DNA of 64,000 nucleotides. It comes from Pseudorasbora parva. Lineage: Eukaryota; Chordata; Actinopteri; Cypriniformes; Gobionidae. The notes beneath the pieces were generated by a model, which saw only the letters and a list, made by a program, of their open reading frames with translations, searched no databases and was not told where the DNA came from. Made by a program: the position numbers and the translations under genes. Below are positions 35,102 to 45,586 of this stretch, piece after piece. The stretch spans positions 51,865,615 to 51,929,614 of the forward strand of contig NC_090176.1 in the NCBI RefSeq assembly GCF_024679245.1, given 5' to 3'. Each line of letters opens with the position of its first letter. Within the stretch, counting starts at the first letter, position 1.

Positions 35102-36430
35102 AGAGATGAAAAAGCTTAAGTAAGAATTTTACTTTTGCAATGGTAAAATAAATGTTCAATGATATCTTCCAATTATTTTTTTAAATCTTTTTCTCTATGT
35201 TGATATGGCACAGGGACGGATTGGCAATCTGTGCATTCTGGAAAAGTCCAGAACGGCCCCCTCAGCCACATGTTTAATTACTTCATAATTATTAGATTGA
35301 ATTGATGGTGATTATTGATTATTGGTTCAGGGGTTAGGTCAGGCAAGTGCTCATCTTGCGCGTTCGTCAAAAGTGAGGCGTCTAAACCCGCGGATGTACA
35401 GGGACGAAAAAAGAGAAAGGAAGAAGATCAAAAGAAAGCCCAATATAGAGGTTAGTCTTCTTATCTCAGCCAATAAGTTGTCAAACTAAATAAAATTACT
35501 TAGTATTATCAATATTATCAACTAATATTGGATGTATTGGACGTTTAATTTCTGTCACTAAGCTATCACTTGCTAGTTTTCTACGTATTACAAACATAAC
35601 TTCACTGACAATAATCTACAATAAGCATGTTATAAGTAAGGGCTAATGTCCACCCAGCCGGTTGTTATCACAGAATAAACCCCTCCAGAGTGATCAGGAC
35701 CCCGAGGACGAAGCGGAGCGTCACTCTGAAGGGGTTTATTCTGCGATAACAACCGGCTGGGTGGACATTATCCCGCTTATTGTCACACGGCCGAACGGCT
35801 CGATTTGAGACAGGGGAAAACATATAAGGAGATTAAAAAAAAACACTGGATGGATTTTTATCATTATAGGATGGTTGTGTACAGACACTGCCAACACACA
35901 TTTCCATGCAATCAGCTTGTAAAAGTGCATGTACCATCATATGACCCCTTTAAACCATGCGTGTTACAACTAACCCCTACTTCGTTTTGCCTTATGGTTC
36001 CTGCTCTTTGTGTTCATAAGTTATCGTTTGATTTCCTCTGCTGTGAGCTGGTCATATTTTTAGCATTTTTTCCCAGCAAATGATTGAAAAGCAGAGCTGT
36101 TAATTGACTGCTATCATAACCTCTCAGGGCAGCTCACGTTAACTCCAAAATCTAATTAAATGTGAGGAAACTAGCGCCCTGACATCTCACAAATGGATCC
36201 GAGTGTGTTCTCATTTGCATGATTATAATAATAGCAATCTCTGACACTAATGCATGCATGGAATATTTCAAGGCAGTCATTAAAACTTATTTGAAGAACA
36301 GAGGAAATTAATTTTAAAAGGAGGTAAAGGAGAATAAGATGATGACTGTGAGGGTTTTTATGACCATATATTTCACGTCACATTTTAATGGGGATGTATT
36401 ATGCAAAATTCACTGTTTATAAGGTGTTTG
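35102..36430. other. Mixed spacer with a MITE-like tail
   Basis: Holds a strong hairpin (35643-35771, listed separately) and, at about 35925-35953, CATATGACCCCTTTAA, a typical TTAAAGGGG MITE end. No gene was recognised. The open frames over 35736-36083 are short and overlap repeats. Confidence 0.5.
35643..35771. repeat. 50-bp-stem hairpin (palindromic repeat)
   Basis: TAATGTCCACCCAGCCGGTT through ACCCCTCCAGAGTGA is answered by TCACTCTGAAGGGGTTTATT through GGCTGGGTGGACATTA, with few mismatches and a loop of about 28 bases. The loop holds CCCCGAGGACGAAGCGGAG. It is probably the core of a foldback repeat widespread in teleosts (from memory). Confidence 0.88.
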
Positions 36431-37218
36431 ACCTTAAAGAAAAACCACATGAATTTCACGCGATCACATGGGAATTTTATATGTGTTTCACATGTGATCT
36501 CACGTGGTTCACATGGGAATATACCAAGCGGCAACCTCCCGCGATCTCTCTTGAAGCCGATACGGAAGTAATGTAAACTGCAGTTCATCGTCTGGCCACT
36601 AGAGCGGCTCCAGAAGGAGCAGAATCTCATTGAGCCTCGTGTTAAAATGCCCAAGTTTACAGCAGAAAAACACATGTTTACAGTCTGGTACAAATTGTGG
36701 TTTTGGTCTATACGGCTAATTTTGACCTTCATAACGACTGTGAGGGGGGCTAATTTTTTTATAACTTATTCGTTCACGTTATATAAAACCTTAAAATTCT
36801 GCATAATTAGGGGCGTGGTTACTTTGAGTGACAGGTGGATAGCCATTTATCCGCCGTCTATAGTCATTGCGTCACTTAAGCTCCACCCACATCCTGCCTT
36901 TTTGCCCATTTTCTGTTATCCGGGAGTGACACGCGATGACTCGCTAACAAGATGGCGACGCCCAGCTCGCCGCTACTTTTAGCTTTAGAACGACTTATCG
37001 GAATCCTACGGGTGATGTCACGGACACTACGTCCATATTTTTTTACAGTCTATGGATACATGTGTTTACATGTGTAAATGTTCCACAAGCACACATTTCC
37101 CATGTGCAAAACATGTGATTCTCACGTGCTTTTAACATGTTAAATTTCACATGTGCAAAATCACATGTACATGTCACCACGTGTTTTTGCACATGTAAGG
37201 TTAATTTTTTTTTTCTGT
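36431..37218. mobile_element. CACATGTG-rich MITE interrupted by repeat B
   Basis: The left part (CCTTAAAGAAAAACCACATG ... TTCACATGGGAAT) and right part (TACATGTGTTTACATGTG ... TTTTTTTCTGTAAGG) carry many CACATG/CATGTG motifs and opposed ends. They are separated by dispersed repeat B, which inserted into it. Confidence 0.65.
36523..37054 (-). repeat. Dispersed repeat B, longer copy
   Basis: Inverted relative to the copy at 3653-4078, running from ACCAAGCGGC to TTTACAGTCTATG. It includes a stretch absent from the other copy, with AACAAGATGGCGACGCCC and GGGTGATGTCACGGACAC. The frames over it are not genes. Confidence 0.8.
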
Positions 37219-37550
37219 AAGGGTGAACACAGATGTGTCACAAACACGCGCTGTTTTCTTTACGGAATGAATCAGCTTTTTGAACAAATAATTTGAATCA
37301 GTGATTCAGTGAATAAGACTCAGTGAATAAGATTCAGTGAATTAATATAGTCAAATGATTCGTTTCTGAATGAATCAGTCGTTTGATTGAATCGGTTGAA
37401 TATAAATGACTCAGTCATTAACAGAGACGTGCTGATAATTTCACATCTAAAGAATCTTGTTCACGTTTTAAATAATTTCAAATATCAATATTCAACGTAA
37501 TGTGTTTAAAACATCCAAACGTTATTTAGCCTATGCATTACTACAGGTTT
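37219..37550. repeat. GATTCAGTGAAT-rich dispersed repeat fragment
   Basis: Repeated GATTCAGTGAAT, GAATCAGT and TGACTCAGTCA motifs occur over about 200 bases. This is a short-period degenerate repeat that also contains AP-1-like TGACTCA. Confidence 0.4.
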
Positions 37551-38701
37551 AGCCTGACAAGCCAGACCCACATCAAGATGTTTGGTCTGGAAACTCACCA
37601 TTGACGGCTCAATCTGAGGGGCGGATAAACGGCTGTCTTTCAAACTCCCTCTGCACGCGACAGGATAGCGCTACACCAACCAGAGCAACGAAGGGGAAGC
37701 AGAGCTCGCTGACAGATTAAACATTCGCCGTATCCGGTCGGCTAAACTCAGAACACATCTTCCCTTCTTAAGAATGACTTCAGTGCCGTTCTTTGTTCTT
37801 TTCTCAGAGAAAAGCTTAACTCCAAGTCTTCCAGAGTCGCGGTCAAAGCTGATTCGAAAGACCGCCGTTCGCCAGTTTCTGTGTTTACTAGAAGCACGCA
37901 AACGCAACTCGGCCATCGTCATTATGGCCCCGCCCGCCGACTCTATACACGATGTGATTGGGCCGTCCAGATTCTGAGGAATACAGCTCAGAAGGGTATT
38001 GAGAGTTCCTAGACGACACTTGCGGGCAGATTAAATTTGCTTCCGCTAGGGTGCAAGGCAAGGCAAGGCAAGGCAAGTTTATTTGTATAGCACATTTCAT
38101 ACCCAATGGCAATTCAAAGTGCTTTACATAGAAATTAATTAAAATAGTGGTAACAAATGCATGAGAAAAAAAGAATACCATATGGACGAATAAAGAATTA
38201 AAAACAAGCATAGTTAAAACAGTCGTAAAGATATAGTAATTAAAATAATAATAATAATAAAAAAATAAAAATAAAAAATAAAAAAAATAAGATAAAATAA
38301 AATGGTCAGATCCACAATAATGATCTGATATAAAAATAAACATTCTTCAGTTTACAGCCTACATACATGTACCATCTTAATTAGAACACCTCTCATTCAT
38401 TTCTTTCTCAAACACGTTCATAACATCCATTTTAATCACTATTCCCTGATTTTTACTCAGGAACCTTCTTGTTAAAACCCTTACTCACTCATCATACCCT
38501 CCACAGATTTACACATACTCAAACCTTATTGTCAAACTTACTATTTCCATCAAACCCAGTTTTCACTCATCATATTCAACTCAAAAGAACATATAAAATA
38601 AACAATAACCAGAGATAAGAACAAAGGTAAACTAAACCAATTATAAAAAGAATAAAGAGATAAGATAGGGTGCAATCAGTCGGACATACAGCGCTCAGAG
38701 C

Positions 38702-41700
38702 TCATTCAGTAAATGCACAGCTAAACAGATGTGTTTTGAGTCTGGATTTGAATGTGGCTACTGTTGGAGCACATCTGATCTGTTCAGGAAGCCGGTTCCA
38801 ACTACGGCTGGCATAATAGCTAAAAGCAGACTCTCCTTGCTTTGAGTGAACTCTTGGTATTTCTAACTGACTTGATCCTGCTGATCTGAGTGATCTGTTG
38901 GGTTTGTATTTAATCAGCATATCTGCGATGTATTGGGGTCCTAGGTCATTGAGTGATTTATAAACAAGTAATAGTACTTTAAAGTCGATCCTAAATGTAA
39001 CTGGAAGCCAGTGTAAAGACCTGAGGACTGGTGTGATATGGTCATATTTTCTGGTTCTGCTCAGAATCCTGGCAGCAGCGTTCTGTATGAGCTGCAGCTG
39101 TCTAATGGTCTTTTTAGGAAGGCCGGTGAGAAGGCCGTTACAATAGTCCACCCTACTGGTGATAAAAGCATGAACGAGTTTCTCTAAGTCTTGCCTGGAG
39201 ACAAAACATCCAATCCTTGCAATATTTTTCAGATGATAGTATGCTGATTTAGTTATTGCTTTGACATGACTACTGAAACTCAGGTCGGACTGTAAAATCA
39301 CTCCAAGATTCCTGACTTGATTTTTTGTTATCAGGCCTTTAGCCTTAAGATATGCGTTCACCTTGAGAATTTCATCTTTGTTTCCAAATGTAGTGATTTC
39401 GGTTTTGTCTTTGTTTAACTGAAGATAGTTTTGGCACATCCAGTTGTTAACTTCATCAATGCATTTGCACAGGGAGTCAATGGGGCTGTAGTCATTAGGT
39501 GATAGTGCTAAGTAGAGCTGGGTGTCGTCAGCATAGCTGTGGTAAGCAATATTGTTCTTTTTCATTATTTGGCTCAGTGGCAGCATATACAGGTTAAACA
39601 GGAGAGGTGCTAGAATGGACCCTTGTGGGACTCCGCATGTCATGGATGTCCACTCAGACATATGGTCTCCTATACTCACATAATAACCTCTCCCTTCTAA
39701 GTATGATCTGAACCATTTGAGGACCATTCCAGAAAGCCCAACCCAGTTTTCCAGCCTGTCTAGAAGTATGTTGTGGTCAACAGTATCGAATGCGGCACTG
39801 AGATCCAGTTGTACCAGAATTGATGTTTTGCCTGTATCAGTGTTTAAGCGAATATCATTTATAATCTTTATGAGCGCTGTCTCTGTACTGTGATGTGGAC
39901 GGAAACCAGATTGAAAATTGTCAAAGTATCCATTTGAGCGTAAGAATTTGTTCAACTGATTGAAAACAACTTTTTCAATGATTTTGCCTATGAAGGGGAG
40001 ATTTGAGATTGGTCTGTAGTTGCTCAGTATGGAGTTATCCAGATTTCTCTTTTTCAGAAGAGGCTTAACTATTGCAGTTTTAAGGGCGGTTGGAAAAGTC
40101 CCATAGAGAAGTGAGGAGTTTACCACTTCTAGGAGATCTGCTTCTAAACAGTTAAACACACTTTTGAAGAAAGAAGTGGGGAGTGTGTCTAGGGCACAGG
40201 TTGATGTTTTAAGATGCTGTACTGTGTCTTCTAAAATTTTGCAGTCAATAGCGTCGAAATCTGACATGGTAATTTTCCGAGGGTTTGGTATGATCTGACT
40301 GACCCCAGAGCAACTAGAGGATGTGCTGATCGCCTTTCTGATATTATTGATTTTCTCGGAGAAGTAGGAAGCAAACTCACTGCATTTACTGTCTGAGAGC
40401 ATTTCACTAGGAGTCTGACTCGGGGGGTTTGTTAGTCTCTCGACAGTAGCAAAAAGAGTGCGCGTGTTGTTTATGTTTCTGTTTATAATATTTGAGAAGA
40501 AGGTCTGTCTAGCTTTGCCTAGTTCAACATTGAAAGCATGAAGGGTGTCTTTATAGATGTTATAATGGACTACAAGTTTTGTCTTCCGCCACATGCGTTC
40601 AGATTTTCTGCATTGTCTTTTCATTATTTGAACTGCTGTTGAGTTTCTCCAAGGTGCTTTTTGTTTGGTACTCTTTTTCCTGACTTTTAGAGGAGCAATA
40701 TCATCAATTACACTCTTAACTTTTGAGTTAAAGGAGTCAAGGAGAAAATCAACAGAGTCTGCAGATATGCTTGGTGTTAGAGATAAAGCCTTCATAAACA
40801 GCACATTAGTGTTCTCATTTAAGCATCTCTTTTTGACAGAGACAGATCTAGCTTCAATGGCAGGAGAGATTGATATATCAAAGAAAATACAGAAATGATC
40901 AGACAGTGCCACATCCTTAATAACAATTGATGAAATGTTTAGACCCTTACTGATAAGTAAATCTAGAGTGTGTCCACGATTGTGTGTGGGTCCATTTACA
41001 TGCTGTGTCAAATCAAAAGTGTTAAGAACAGTCATGAGCTCTTTTGTTTTACTGGATTCAATATTGTCTATGTGAATGTTAAAATCCCCAGCAATAGCAA
41101 AACAGTCAAACTCTGAGGAAATTATTGATAACAGTTCTGTAAATTCCTCAGTGAAGCCTGCAGAGTATTTCGGAGGCCTATAAATAATGATAAGCAGGAT
41201 GCGTGGAGAACCTTTTAACACAATACCCAGATATTCTAGAGACAAATAGTCACCAAATGATACTTGCTTACATTGATAGAAATCTTTAAAAAGAGCAGCA
41301 ACACCCCCACCTCTCCTAACAGATCTGCAAACACTCATAAAAGTAAAGTTAGGAGGGGCTGCTTCATTTAGGACTGTTGCACTACAGTTTTCTTCTAGCC
41401 ACGTTTCATTTAGAAGCAGAAAGTCTAGGTTGTTAGTGGTTATTAAGTCGTTGACTAGAAATGATTTGTTCTTAAGTGAACGGATGTTTAAAAGCGCTAA
41501 CTTAACAGTAATAATTTTTTTCTCCACATTAATCCTATTTTGGCAGGTAACAGGCAGCAGATTATATTGGTTTATTAAACGGCCTGACAAGGTCTTAGAC
41601 TTTCTTTCACGTAACAGGACAGAGATAGAGAAAGAGGCAGGCACACTGGGTTCCCACTTGTTTTGTAAACATTTGATAAAGTTACTGTTATCATAGCGGG

Positions 41701-41707
41701 GACCCAA
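38702..41707 (-). CDS. LINE ORF2: APE endonuclease and reverse transcriptase
   Basis: About 1,001 codons after the ORF1 stop. Endonuclease at residues 70-275: N74 (LLNIRSL), E101 (LNETW), D208 and N210 (AGDFNIH), H271 (LSDH). Reverse transcriptase at about 540-800: YRPISNL at 564, D635 in LDLSAAFD, VPQGS at 693-697 and the YADD box at 725-728. A C-terminal region to 1001 has no zinc knuckle that I can see. All catalytic residues are present, so the enzyme could be competent for target-primed reverse transcription. Oddly, the first codon of the listed frame is TTG. The first ATG in frame is residue 124 (41336-41338), already inside the endonuclease fold. Translation must begin upstream, by readthrough of the TGA at 41714-41716, or by unusual initiation. 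Confidence 0.93.
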   Translation of the reverse strand: MGPRYDNSNFIKCLQNKWEPSVPASFSISVLLRERKSKTLSGRLINQYNLLPVTCQNRINVEKKIITVKLALLNIRSLKNKSFLVNDLITTNNLDFLLLNETWLEENCSATVLNEAAPPNFTFMSVCRSVRRGGGVAALFKDFYQCKQVSFGDYLSLEYLGIVLKGSPRILLIIIYRPPKYSAGFTEEFTELLSIISSEFDCFAIAGDFNIHIDNIESSKTKELMTVLNTFDLTQHVNGPTHNRGHTLDLLISKGLNISSIVIKDVALSDHFCIFFDISISPAIEARSVSVKKRCLNENTNVLFMKALSLTPSISADSVDFLLDSFNSKVKSVIDDIAPLKVRKKSTKQKAPWRNSTAVQIMKRQCRKSERMWRKTKLVVHYNIYKDTLHAFNVELGKARQTFFSNIINRNINNTRTLFATVERLTNPPSQTPSEMLSDSKCSEFASYFSEKINNIRKAISTSSSCSGVSQIIPNPRKITMSDFDAIDCKILEDTVQHLKTSTCALDTLPTSFFKSVFNCLEADLLEVVNSSLLYGTFPTALKTAIVKPLLKKRNLDNSILSNYRPISNLPFIGKIIEKVVFNQLNKFLRSNGYFDNFQSGFRPHHSTETALIKIINDIRLNTDTGKTSILVQLDLSAAFDTVDHNILLDRLENWVGLSGMVLKWFRSYLEGRGYYVSIGDHMSEWTSMTCGVPQGSILAPLLFNLYMLPLSQIMKKNNIAYHSYADDTQLYLALSPNDYSPIDSLCKCIDEVNNWMCQNYLQLNKDKTEITTFGNKDEILKVNAYLKAKGLITKNQVRNLGVILQSDLSFSSHVKAITKSAYYHLKNIARIGCFVSRQDLEKLVHAFITSRVDYCNGLLTGLPKKTIRQLQLIQNAAARILSRTRKYDHITPVLRSLHWLPVTFRIDFKVLLLVYKSLNDLGPQYIADMLIKYKPNRSLRSAGSSQLEIPRVHSKQGESAFSYYASRSWNRLPEQIRCAPTVATFKSRLKTHLFSCAFTE

Positions 41708-41713
41708 AACACA

Positions 41714-43294
41714 TCACTGAGAGCTGGAATCAGTTGTTTTTGGTTCACCTACAACAGATGGAGGCGGGTGTGGGCCCTGACGTTGTGACCGAAGAAATCT
41801 CACAGGAGGAGGGCGAGGACGAGCTGGGCCCACAGGCTTTGGTGTTTGTGGGGCTCCACGATTTTTGGTCGATATTTGGGGGCTCATAGCGATCGAGTGT
41901 GATAGTCTGATTCCAGCATGAACCAAGTCCTCCATTTTCTCTGAGAAGCTCAGATGCGGGGATGCTGGAGAGAGGAATGACATGTCCGGTGAGAGGGGCT
42001 GTTTCTCTGGTGTTATCGGAAGCTGAAATATGTTGTCCTGGCTTCCCTGTCCATTTTCCAGAAAATCATCCTTGGGTGCTGAATCTTGGAGCAGATCTAA
42101 TCCTTCACAGTCAGTCTGTGGTGAGCTCTGTGGGCAGGGCTCAGCTGGGAGTGTGTCCGTGAGCAATTGTTGTTGTGGGGGTGTGGTCTTATCATTGTCC
42201 TTGTGGGATGTGTCAGCCACATGTCCATTCAGCTGCTGAAAAGAAGTCCTGTGGTCGTCCATACTCTGTATCCGGTTGAGTTGGTTAGAACACACAGCTG
42301 AAGGATGATGAAGGGAAAAATAAATATTGTCCTTTAACACTCTTGCACCAAGTTTGTTTGGGTGGTGGCCATTTGATGTAAACAATTGTCTCTGGCTCCA
42401 GAAGAGATTAAAGTTGTCGATGAAATTCACTCCCTTCATCATGCAGGTTTTTTGCAGCCATGTATTAAGCCCAAGCAACCGTGAGAATCTATTTGTTCCT
42501 CTTGCTGGCAGTGGTCCACTGATGAACGGCTGAACTTTCAGTTTGCTAAGTGTTTCAAAAAGTTCATTGAAATCCCTTTTAATGAGTTCTGACTGCTCTC
42601 TCTGAATATCGTTCTTTCCTACATGAATGATAAGTCGATTTGCGGTCTTGTGTTTTATCAGGATGTTCTGAATTTCCCTGTTTACATCAGAAATGGTTGC
42701 TTGTGGAAGGCAGCATGTAGTTGTATCTCTGCTGCTAATGTTTCTGACTGTAGAGTCACCCACTATCAGAGTCCTTGGCTCGGCTGCGCTCTGAGCTGAG
42801 GGCCGCTGTCTGCTCGACCTTGAGCGCCTGTTAGCATTAGTGTTAGCTGTGGGCTGATGCAATCCGTGTTCGATCACATTCATCACGTTTGGGGATTCAT
42901 CACCCTCATTCATTAATACTTCAAATCTGTTTTCGAGATGTATCGATGGTGGTCGGAAACTACTGTTTGCAATCCTTGTGTCTGGGGTAGAGCATGCTAC
43001 TGCAGCAATATATGAAGCTCGTGACAATCTGACGTCTCGAGTGTGTTTGGGTCTTGCCCCCTGTTTGTGCCATCGATTAATGTGTTGATCAGTTACTTGT
43101 TTCTCTATCTGTTGAGTAGCACTAAATTTACGGGACTCACCAGCTGTGTGCAGAGGACGTTCGTGATGAAGCTCTGCTGTGTGATTCGTCCGGTTTGGTA
43201 GTTGCGCAAATAACTTTGTTTCAAGAACTGCAATCCGTTGTGAAAGTCTGTGGCAGTTTGTGCAGCAAGTAGATTCTTGAACTAAAAGAGGCAT
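41714..43294 (-). CDS. LINE ORF1 with SGNH esterase-like domain
   Basis: The first ATG is at 43294 (MPLLVQES), giving 526 residues. The open frame extends 41 codons upstream without an ATG. A CxxC pair (TCCTNCHRLSQRIAVLE) starts the protein, followed by a short coiled-coil-like stretch. Numbered from the start of the open frame, the esterase blocks are GDS at 220-222, HVGKND at 265-270 and GHHPN at 350-354. In L2/CR1 LINEs this domain is an SGNH hydrolase thought to aid membrane or RNP association. The last block usually reads DGxHPN. Here the Asp position is Asn349, so catalysis may be weak or lost. The C-terminus is Pro/Ser-rich and ends at TGA, directly in frame with ORF2. Confidence 0.88.
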   Translation of the reverse strand: MPLLVQESTCCTNCHRLSQRIAVLETKLFAQLPNRTNHTAELHHERPLHTAGESRKFSATQQIEKQVTDQHINRWHKQGARPKHTRDVRLSRASYIAAVACSTPDTRIANSSFRPPSIHLENRFEVLMNEGDESPNVMNVIEHGLHQPTANTNANRRSRSSRQRPSAQSAAEPRTLIVGDSTVRNISSRDTTTCCLPQATISDVNREIQNILIKHKTANRLIIHVGKNDIQREQSELIKRDFNELFETLSKLKVQPFISGPLPARGTNRFSRLLGLNTWLQKTCMMKGVNFIDNFNLFWSQRQLFTSNGHHPNKLGARVLKDNIYFSLHHPSAVCSNQLNRIQSMDDHRTSFQQLNGHVADTSHKDNDKTTPPQQQLLTDTLPAEPCPQSSPQTDCEGLDLLQDSAPKDDFLENGQGSQDNIFQLPITPEKQPLSPDMSFLSPASPHLSFSEKMEDLVHAGIRLSHSIAMSPQISTKNRGAPQTPKPVGPARPRPPPVRFLRSQRQGPHPPPSVVGEPKTTDSSSQ

Positions 43295-43583
43295 TTTCTT
43301 ATCCTTTCGATAGTAGGCAGCTGTGTTTTCCCTTCCGGAATGTAAGCTGATGGAAGGGAGAGGCTGGTCGAATGAAGTGTTCGCTTTTTTGTAGTAATCC
43401 AGTCTCCAGAGTTTCAAGTTTTATCAAAAAAGTTAAGCTTTGTTGTTTGAGCGCTGTGTTGATTTGCTGAAGTTGAAGTTATGAGATAAAATATAGAAGC
43501 GATAGAGCAAAGCGCGGAGCAGTAAGCAAGAGCGTCCGAACAGTAGCGAAGCAGGAAGCAGGAAGCGTCTAGATTTCGAGGCT

Positions 43584-43821
43584 ACCACACACTCTAAAAA
43601 CTAATTCAGAGGACCTTTAGTCATTACATAAATATATATATATTGTTGTGAAATAAAAAATCAAGTTCTGAGAAACTATTAGACTTTTTAATTGTAATTG
43701 TTATTTTATTGAGTTGGTATGACACACAAATTATGCCTATTGATGAAATATACTATCATGACTTGTCAGAGTTTAACATTTTCAGTTAATCAAGAAACAA
43801 TTTAATTTTAAGTTCTGTTAA
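43584..43821. other. AT-rich spacer
   Basis: AT-rich, no repeat pair or gene seen. Confidence 0.5.
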
Positions 43822-44820
43822 AGCCCCACTTGGCTACTTTTGCTCTCGGGGTCCCCCTACAGTTTGGAAAAAATAATGTCCTCAAATACTGTCGTAAGAG
43901 CTGTCCTCCTACAACAGGGGATGCCATCGCGCATGCATTTGTTGACATGACAGCCCTGATAGCCCTGAACTAGTGATGCGCGGTTCGTCTCATAACCCGC
44001 GGACCCCGTCTGTCTATTTAATGGTCGCGGGTGCGCGGCGGGTTGTAAAAATATATACAGTGGTGCGGTGCGGCCAAATAACTTCATAAAAGCGTCCCGC
44101 GGGTCGGTGCAGCACTAACAGTTCCCCTGAAAACTGCAAGAGGAGTTCTTCTGGCGTCGCGTGTGAAATGTCTTCATCCCAGGTACAGTCAGTGGCATAT
44201 GCTCCAGCATGTCATATGAATATAATTTCATGGGTTTTATTTTTTTCAAACGCCAAATAATCACGATGCTCACGTTTACAAGCCAGCGTCATTATAGTAG
44301 TCTATTGGTTAGCGTTTTCCAGAATCTATATGATACTTCAGTTCAATGTTTGAGTGGTAGCTCACCGTAACAAGCAGGACAGCATCGGTCGGGCTCCTTC
44401 AGCTCACGCCGACGAGCAAACGCTGGTCACATTTTGATCCTCGTCCTGCCTTTAATCACATCACTCTTTCGTTTCCTCTTATTGCTTTCCTCCAACAAAA
44501 CCTTTTCTTTCTTATTTGTCTCTGCTGCTTCAGACATGACTATATTATCCGACGAACAAAGTTGGGCTCGCACGTCCGAATGTAAGGAAGTGTGTGTGTT
44601 GGTGGAAGTGACGTATATGCCGTAAAGCAGTCGAGTTTTGTAGTTCTTTTCTTTTTCTCGGGTTACTACCCGAAACCCGAAGTTTAAAAGTACGATTAAA
44701 AACGATACAGACCCCATCAGGCTATGGCAGACGTGTCATTCAACCTATTGTAAGTCGATTTATCATCACAAGAGTCTTAAAAAATATATTATGAAGGTTG
44801 AAAAGTTACCTAGTGCTGCT
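43822..44820. mobile_element. TTAA element with AGCCCCACTTGGCTAC / AGCAGCACTAGGTAAC ends
   Basis: TTAA (43818-43821) then AGCCCCACTTGGCTACTTTT, and AAAAGTTACCTAGTGCTGCT then TTAA (44821-44824). These are inverted repeats with a TTAA duplication. The middle (about 43972-44660) carries GATGCGCGGTTCGTCTC and CGGGTTACTACCCGAAACCCG, which look like ends of a further nested element of the GCGGGT type. No transposase. Confidence 0.78.
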
Positions 44821-44824
44821 TTAA

Positions 44825-45208
44825 TGTAAAAAACAATTTGATGACGTGCAAACAGCTAGCCCACAGTTTCCGCGCGCAAGGCCATGCAACGAGACGAGTG
44901 AAGCATGTGGTGAATGGTAAGTAGTTTTATGCTTAATTACACATATTCGCATTCGCTCAGGATTCAGTTGGTGACAGCCTGCAGTGGTTGGCCAAAAGTG
45001 GCCCGCCAGCGACAATATCTGGCCCGCGGCGCGCCCGCATCTGCCGAATCTGGCAGATTGTTTTGATAGCGGCTGTATGGCGTTTTAACGCCATACGGCT
45101 GGTTCTGAAATATATCTGTCAGTGTAACGGAGGCGAGTTAATGAGAACTGTGCAGGTAAACTCCCGTTATTTCAAGAGACGATCACTTCATCTATGTGGC
45201 CGGTGGAA
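44825..45208. other. Spacer with CpG-rich GGCCCGC motifs
   Basis: Contains GTGGCCCGCC and TGGCCCGCGG near 45000-45030 and a short palindrome GGCGTTTTAACGCC at 45079. No gene recognised. Confidence 0.45.
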
Positions 45209-45250
45209 AATTACGCAGCATTTAGTCTCATCGTTAGAGCGTCAGACTCT
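45209..45250 (+). repeat. 5' half of a tRNA-like sequence
   Basis: TTAGTCTCATCGTTAGAGCG then TCAGACTCT has the D-arm and A-box character of a tRNA (TTAGAGCG). It stops at the border of the element at 45251 and resumes at 46258. A related tRNA-like block is at 50690-50765. Confidence 0.6.
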
Positions 45251-45336
45251 AGACCCTTTTACTGTTTGTATACAATGATGACGTAGCAACGTATGCGCGC
45301 GCATTTTGGCAACAAACTGTGGCGAGAATCAGCAGC

Positions 45337-45586
45337 ATGTCAAGCTACGTGAGCGGATTAAGCAACACAAACCGAGAAAGTTATTTTAAAGAGTTGACTT
45401 TATCGAATGGTATTCGGCTTCCAGATCCGTGTACTATAGTGGAGTGGATAGAAGACGTTACCAGATGGCCAGATATAACTTAGTGGTCGGATATATACAT
45501 ATTTAGTTGAGAAACCGAGCGTGTACACCCGAGACAAGCATATAAATCACTGGATGCTTATGAATACGTTGGCTGTGGGCATGTAA
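45337..45586 (+). pseudogene. Broken first exon of a transposon-encoded protein
   Basis: From ATG (MSSYVSGLSNTNRESYFKEL) the frame runs 48 codons to a TAG at 45481. Related sequence continues in shifted frames: LVEKPSVYTRDK near 45510, then AYKSLDAYEYVGCGHV near 45545. It ends at GTAAGT (45587), a good splice donor. From memory this is the N-terminal exon of a large uncharacterised protein abundant in fish genomes and linked to a YqaJ-nuclease/SWIM-type transposon protein. I could not verify that. At least one stop and one frameshift make it dead. The remaining exons are not in the window. Confidence 0.55.

Larger units (their letters stand above)
38052..43564 (-). mobile_element. Full-length L2/CR1-type LINE
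   Basis: About 5.5 kb on the minus strand: 5' leader 43564-43295, ORF1 with an esterase-like domain, ORF2 with endonuclease and reverse transcriptase, and a 650-base 3' tail. The tail ends in TTTATTTGTATAGCACATTTC (plus strand) and four CAAGG units at 38052-38076. A short-repeat 3' end, an APE endonuclease and an SGNH-type ORF1 are features of the L2/CR1 group. No clear target duplication. Both long frames are free of frameshifts, but ORF1 and ORF2 are one frame interrupted by a single TGA. Confidence 0.93.
37551..43583. mobile_element. MITE split by a LINE insertion
   Basis: The left piece is 37551-38051 (AGCCTGACAAGCCAGACC ... TTCCGCTAGGGTGC). The right piece is 43565-43583 (GCGTCTAGATTTCGAGGCT). 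The pieces join into one element whose ends TAGCCTGAC and AGGCTA are short inverted repeats with TA borders. In remembered fish copies the sequence runs CTAGGGTGCGTCTAGA without a break. That fixes both borders of the LINE between them. Confidence 0.75.
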
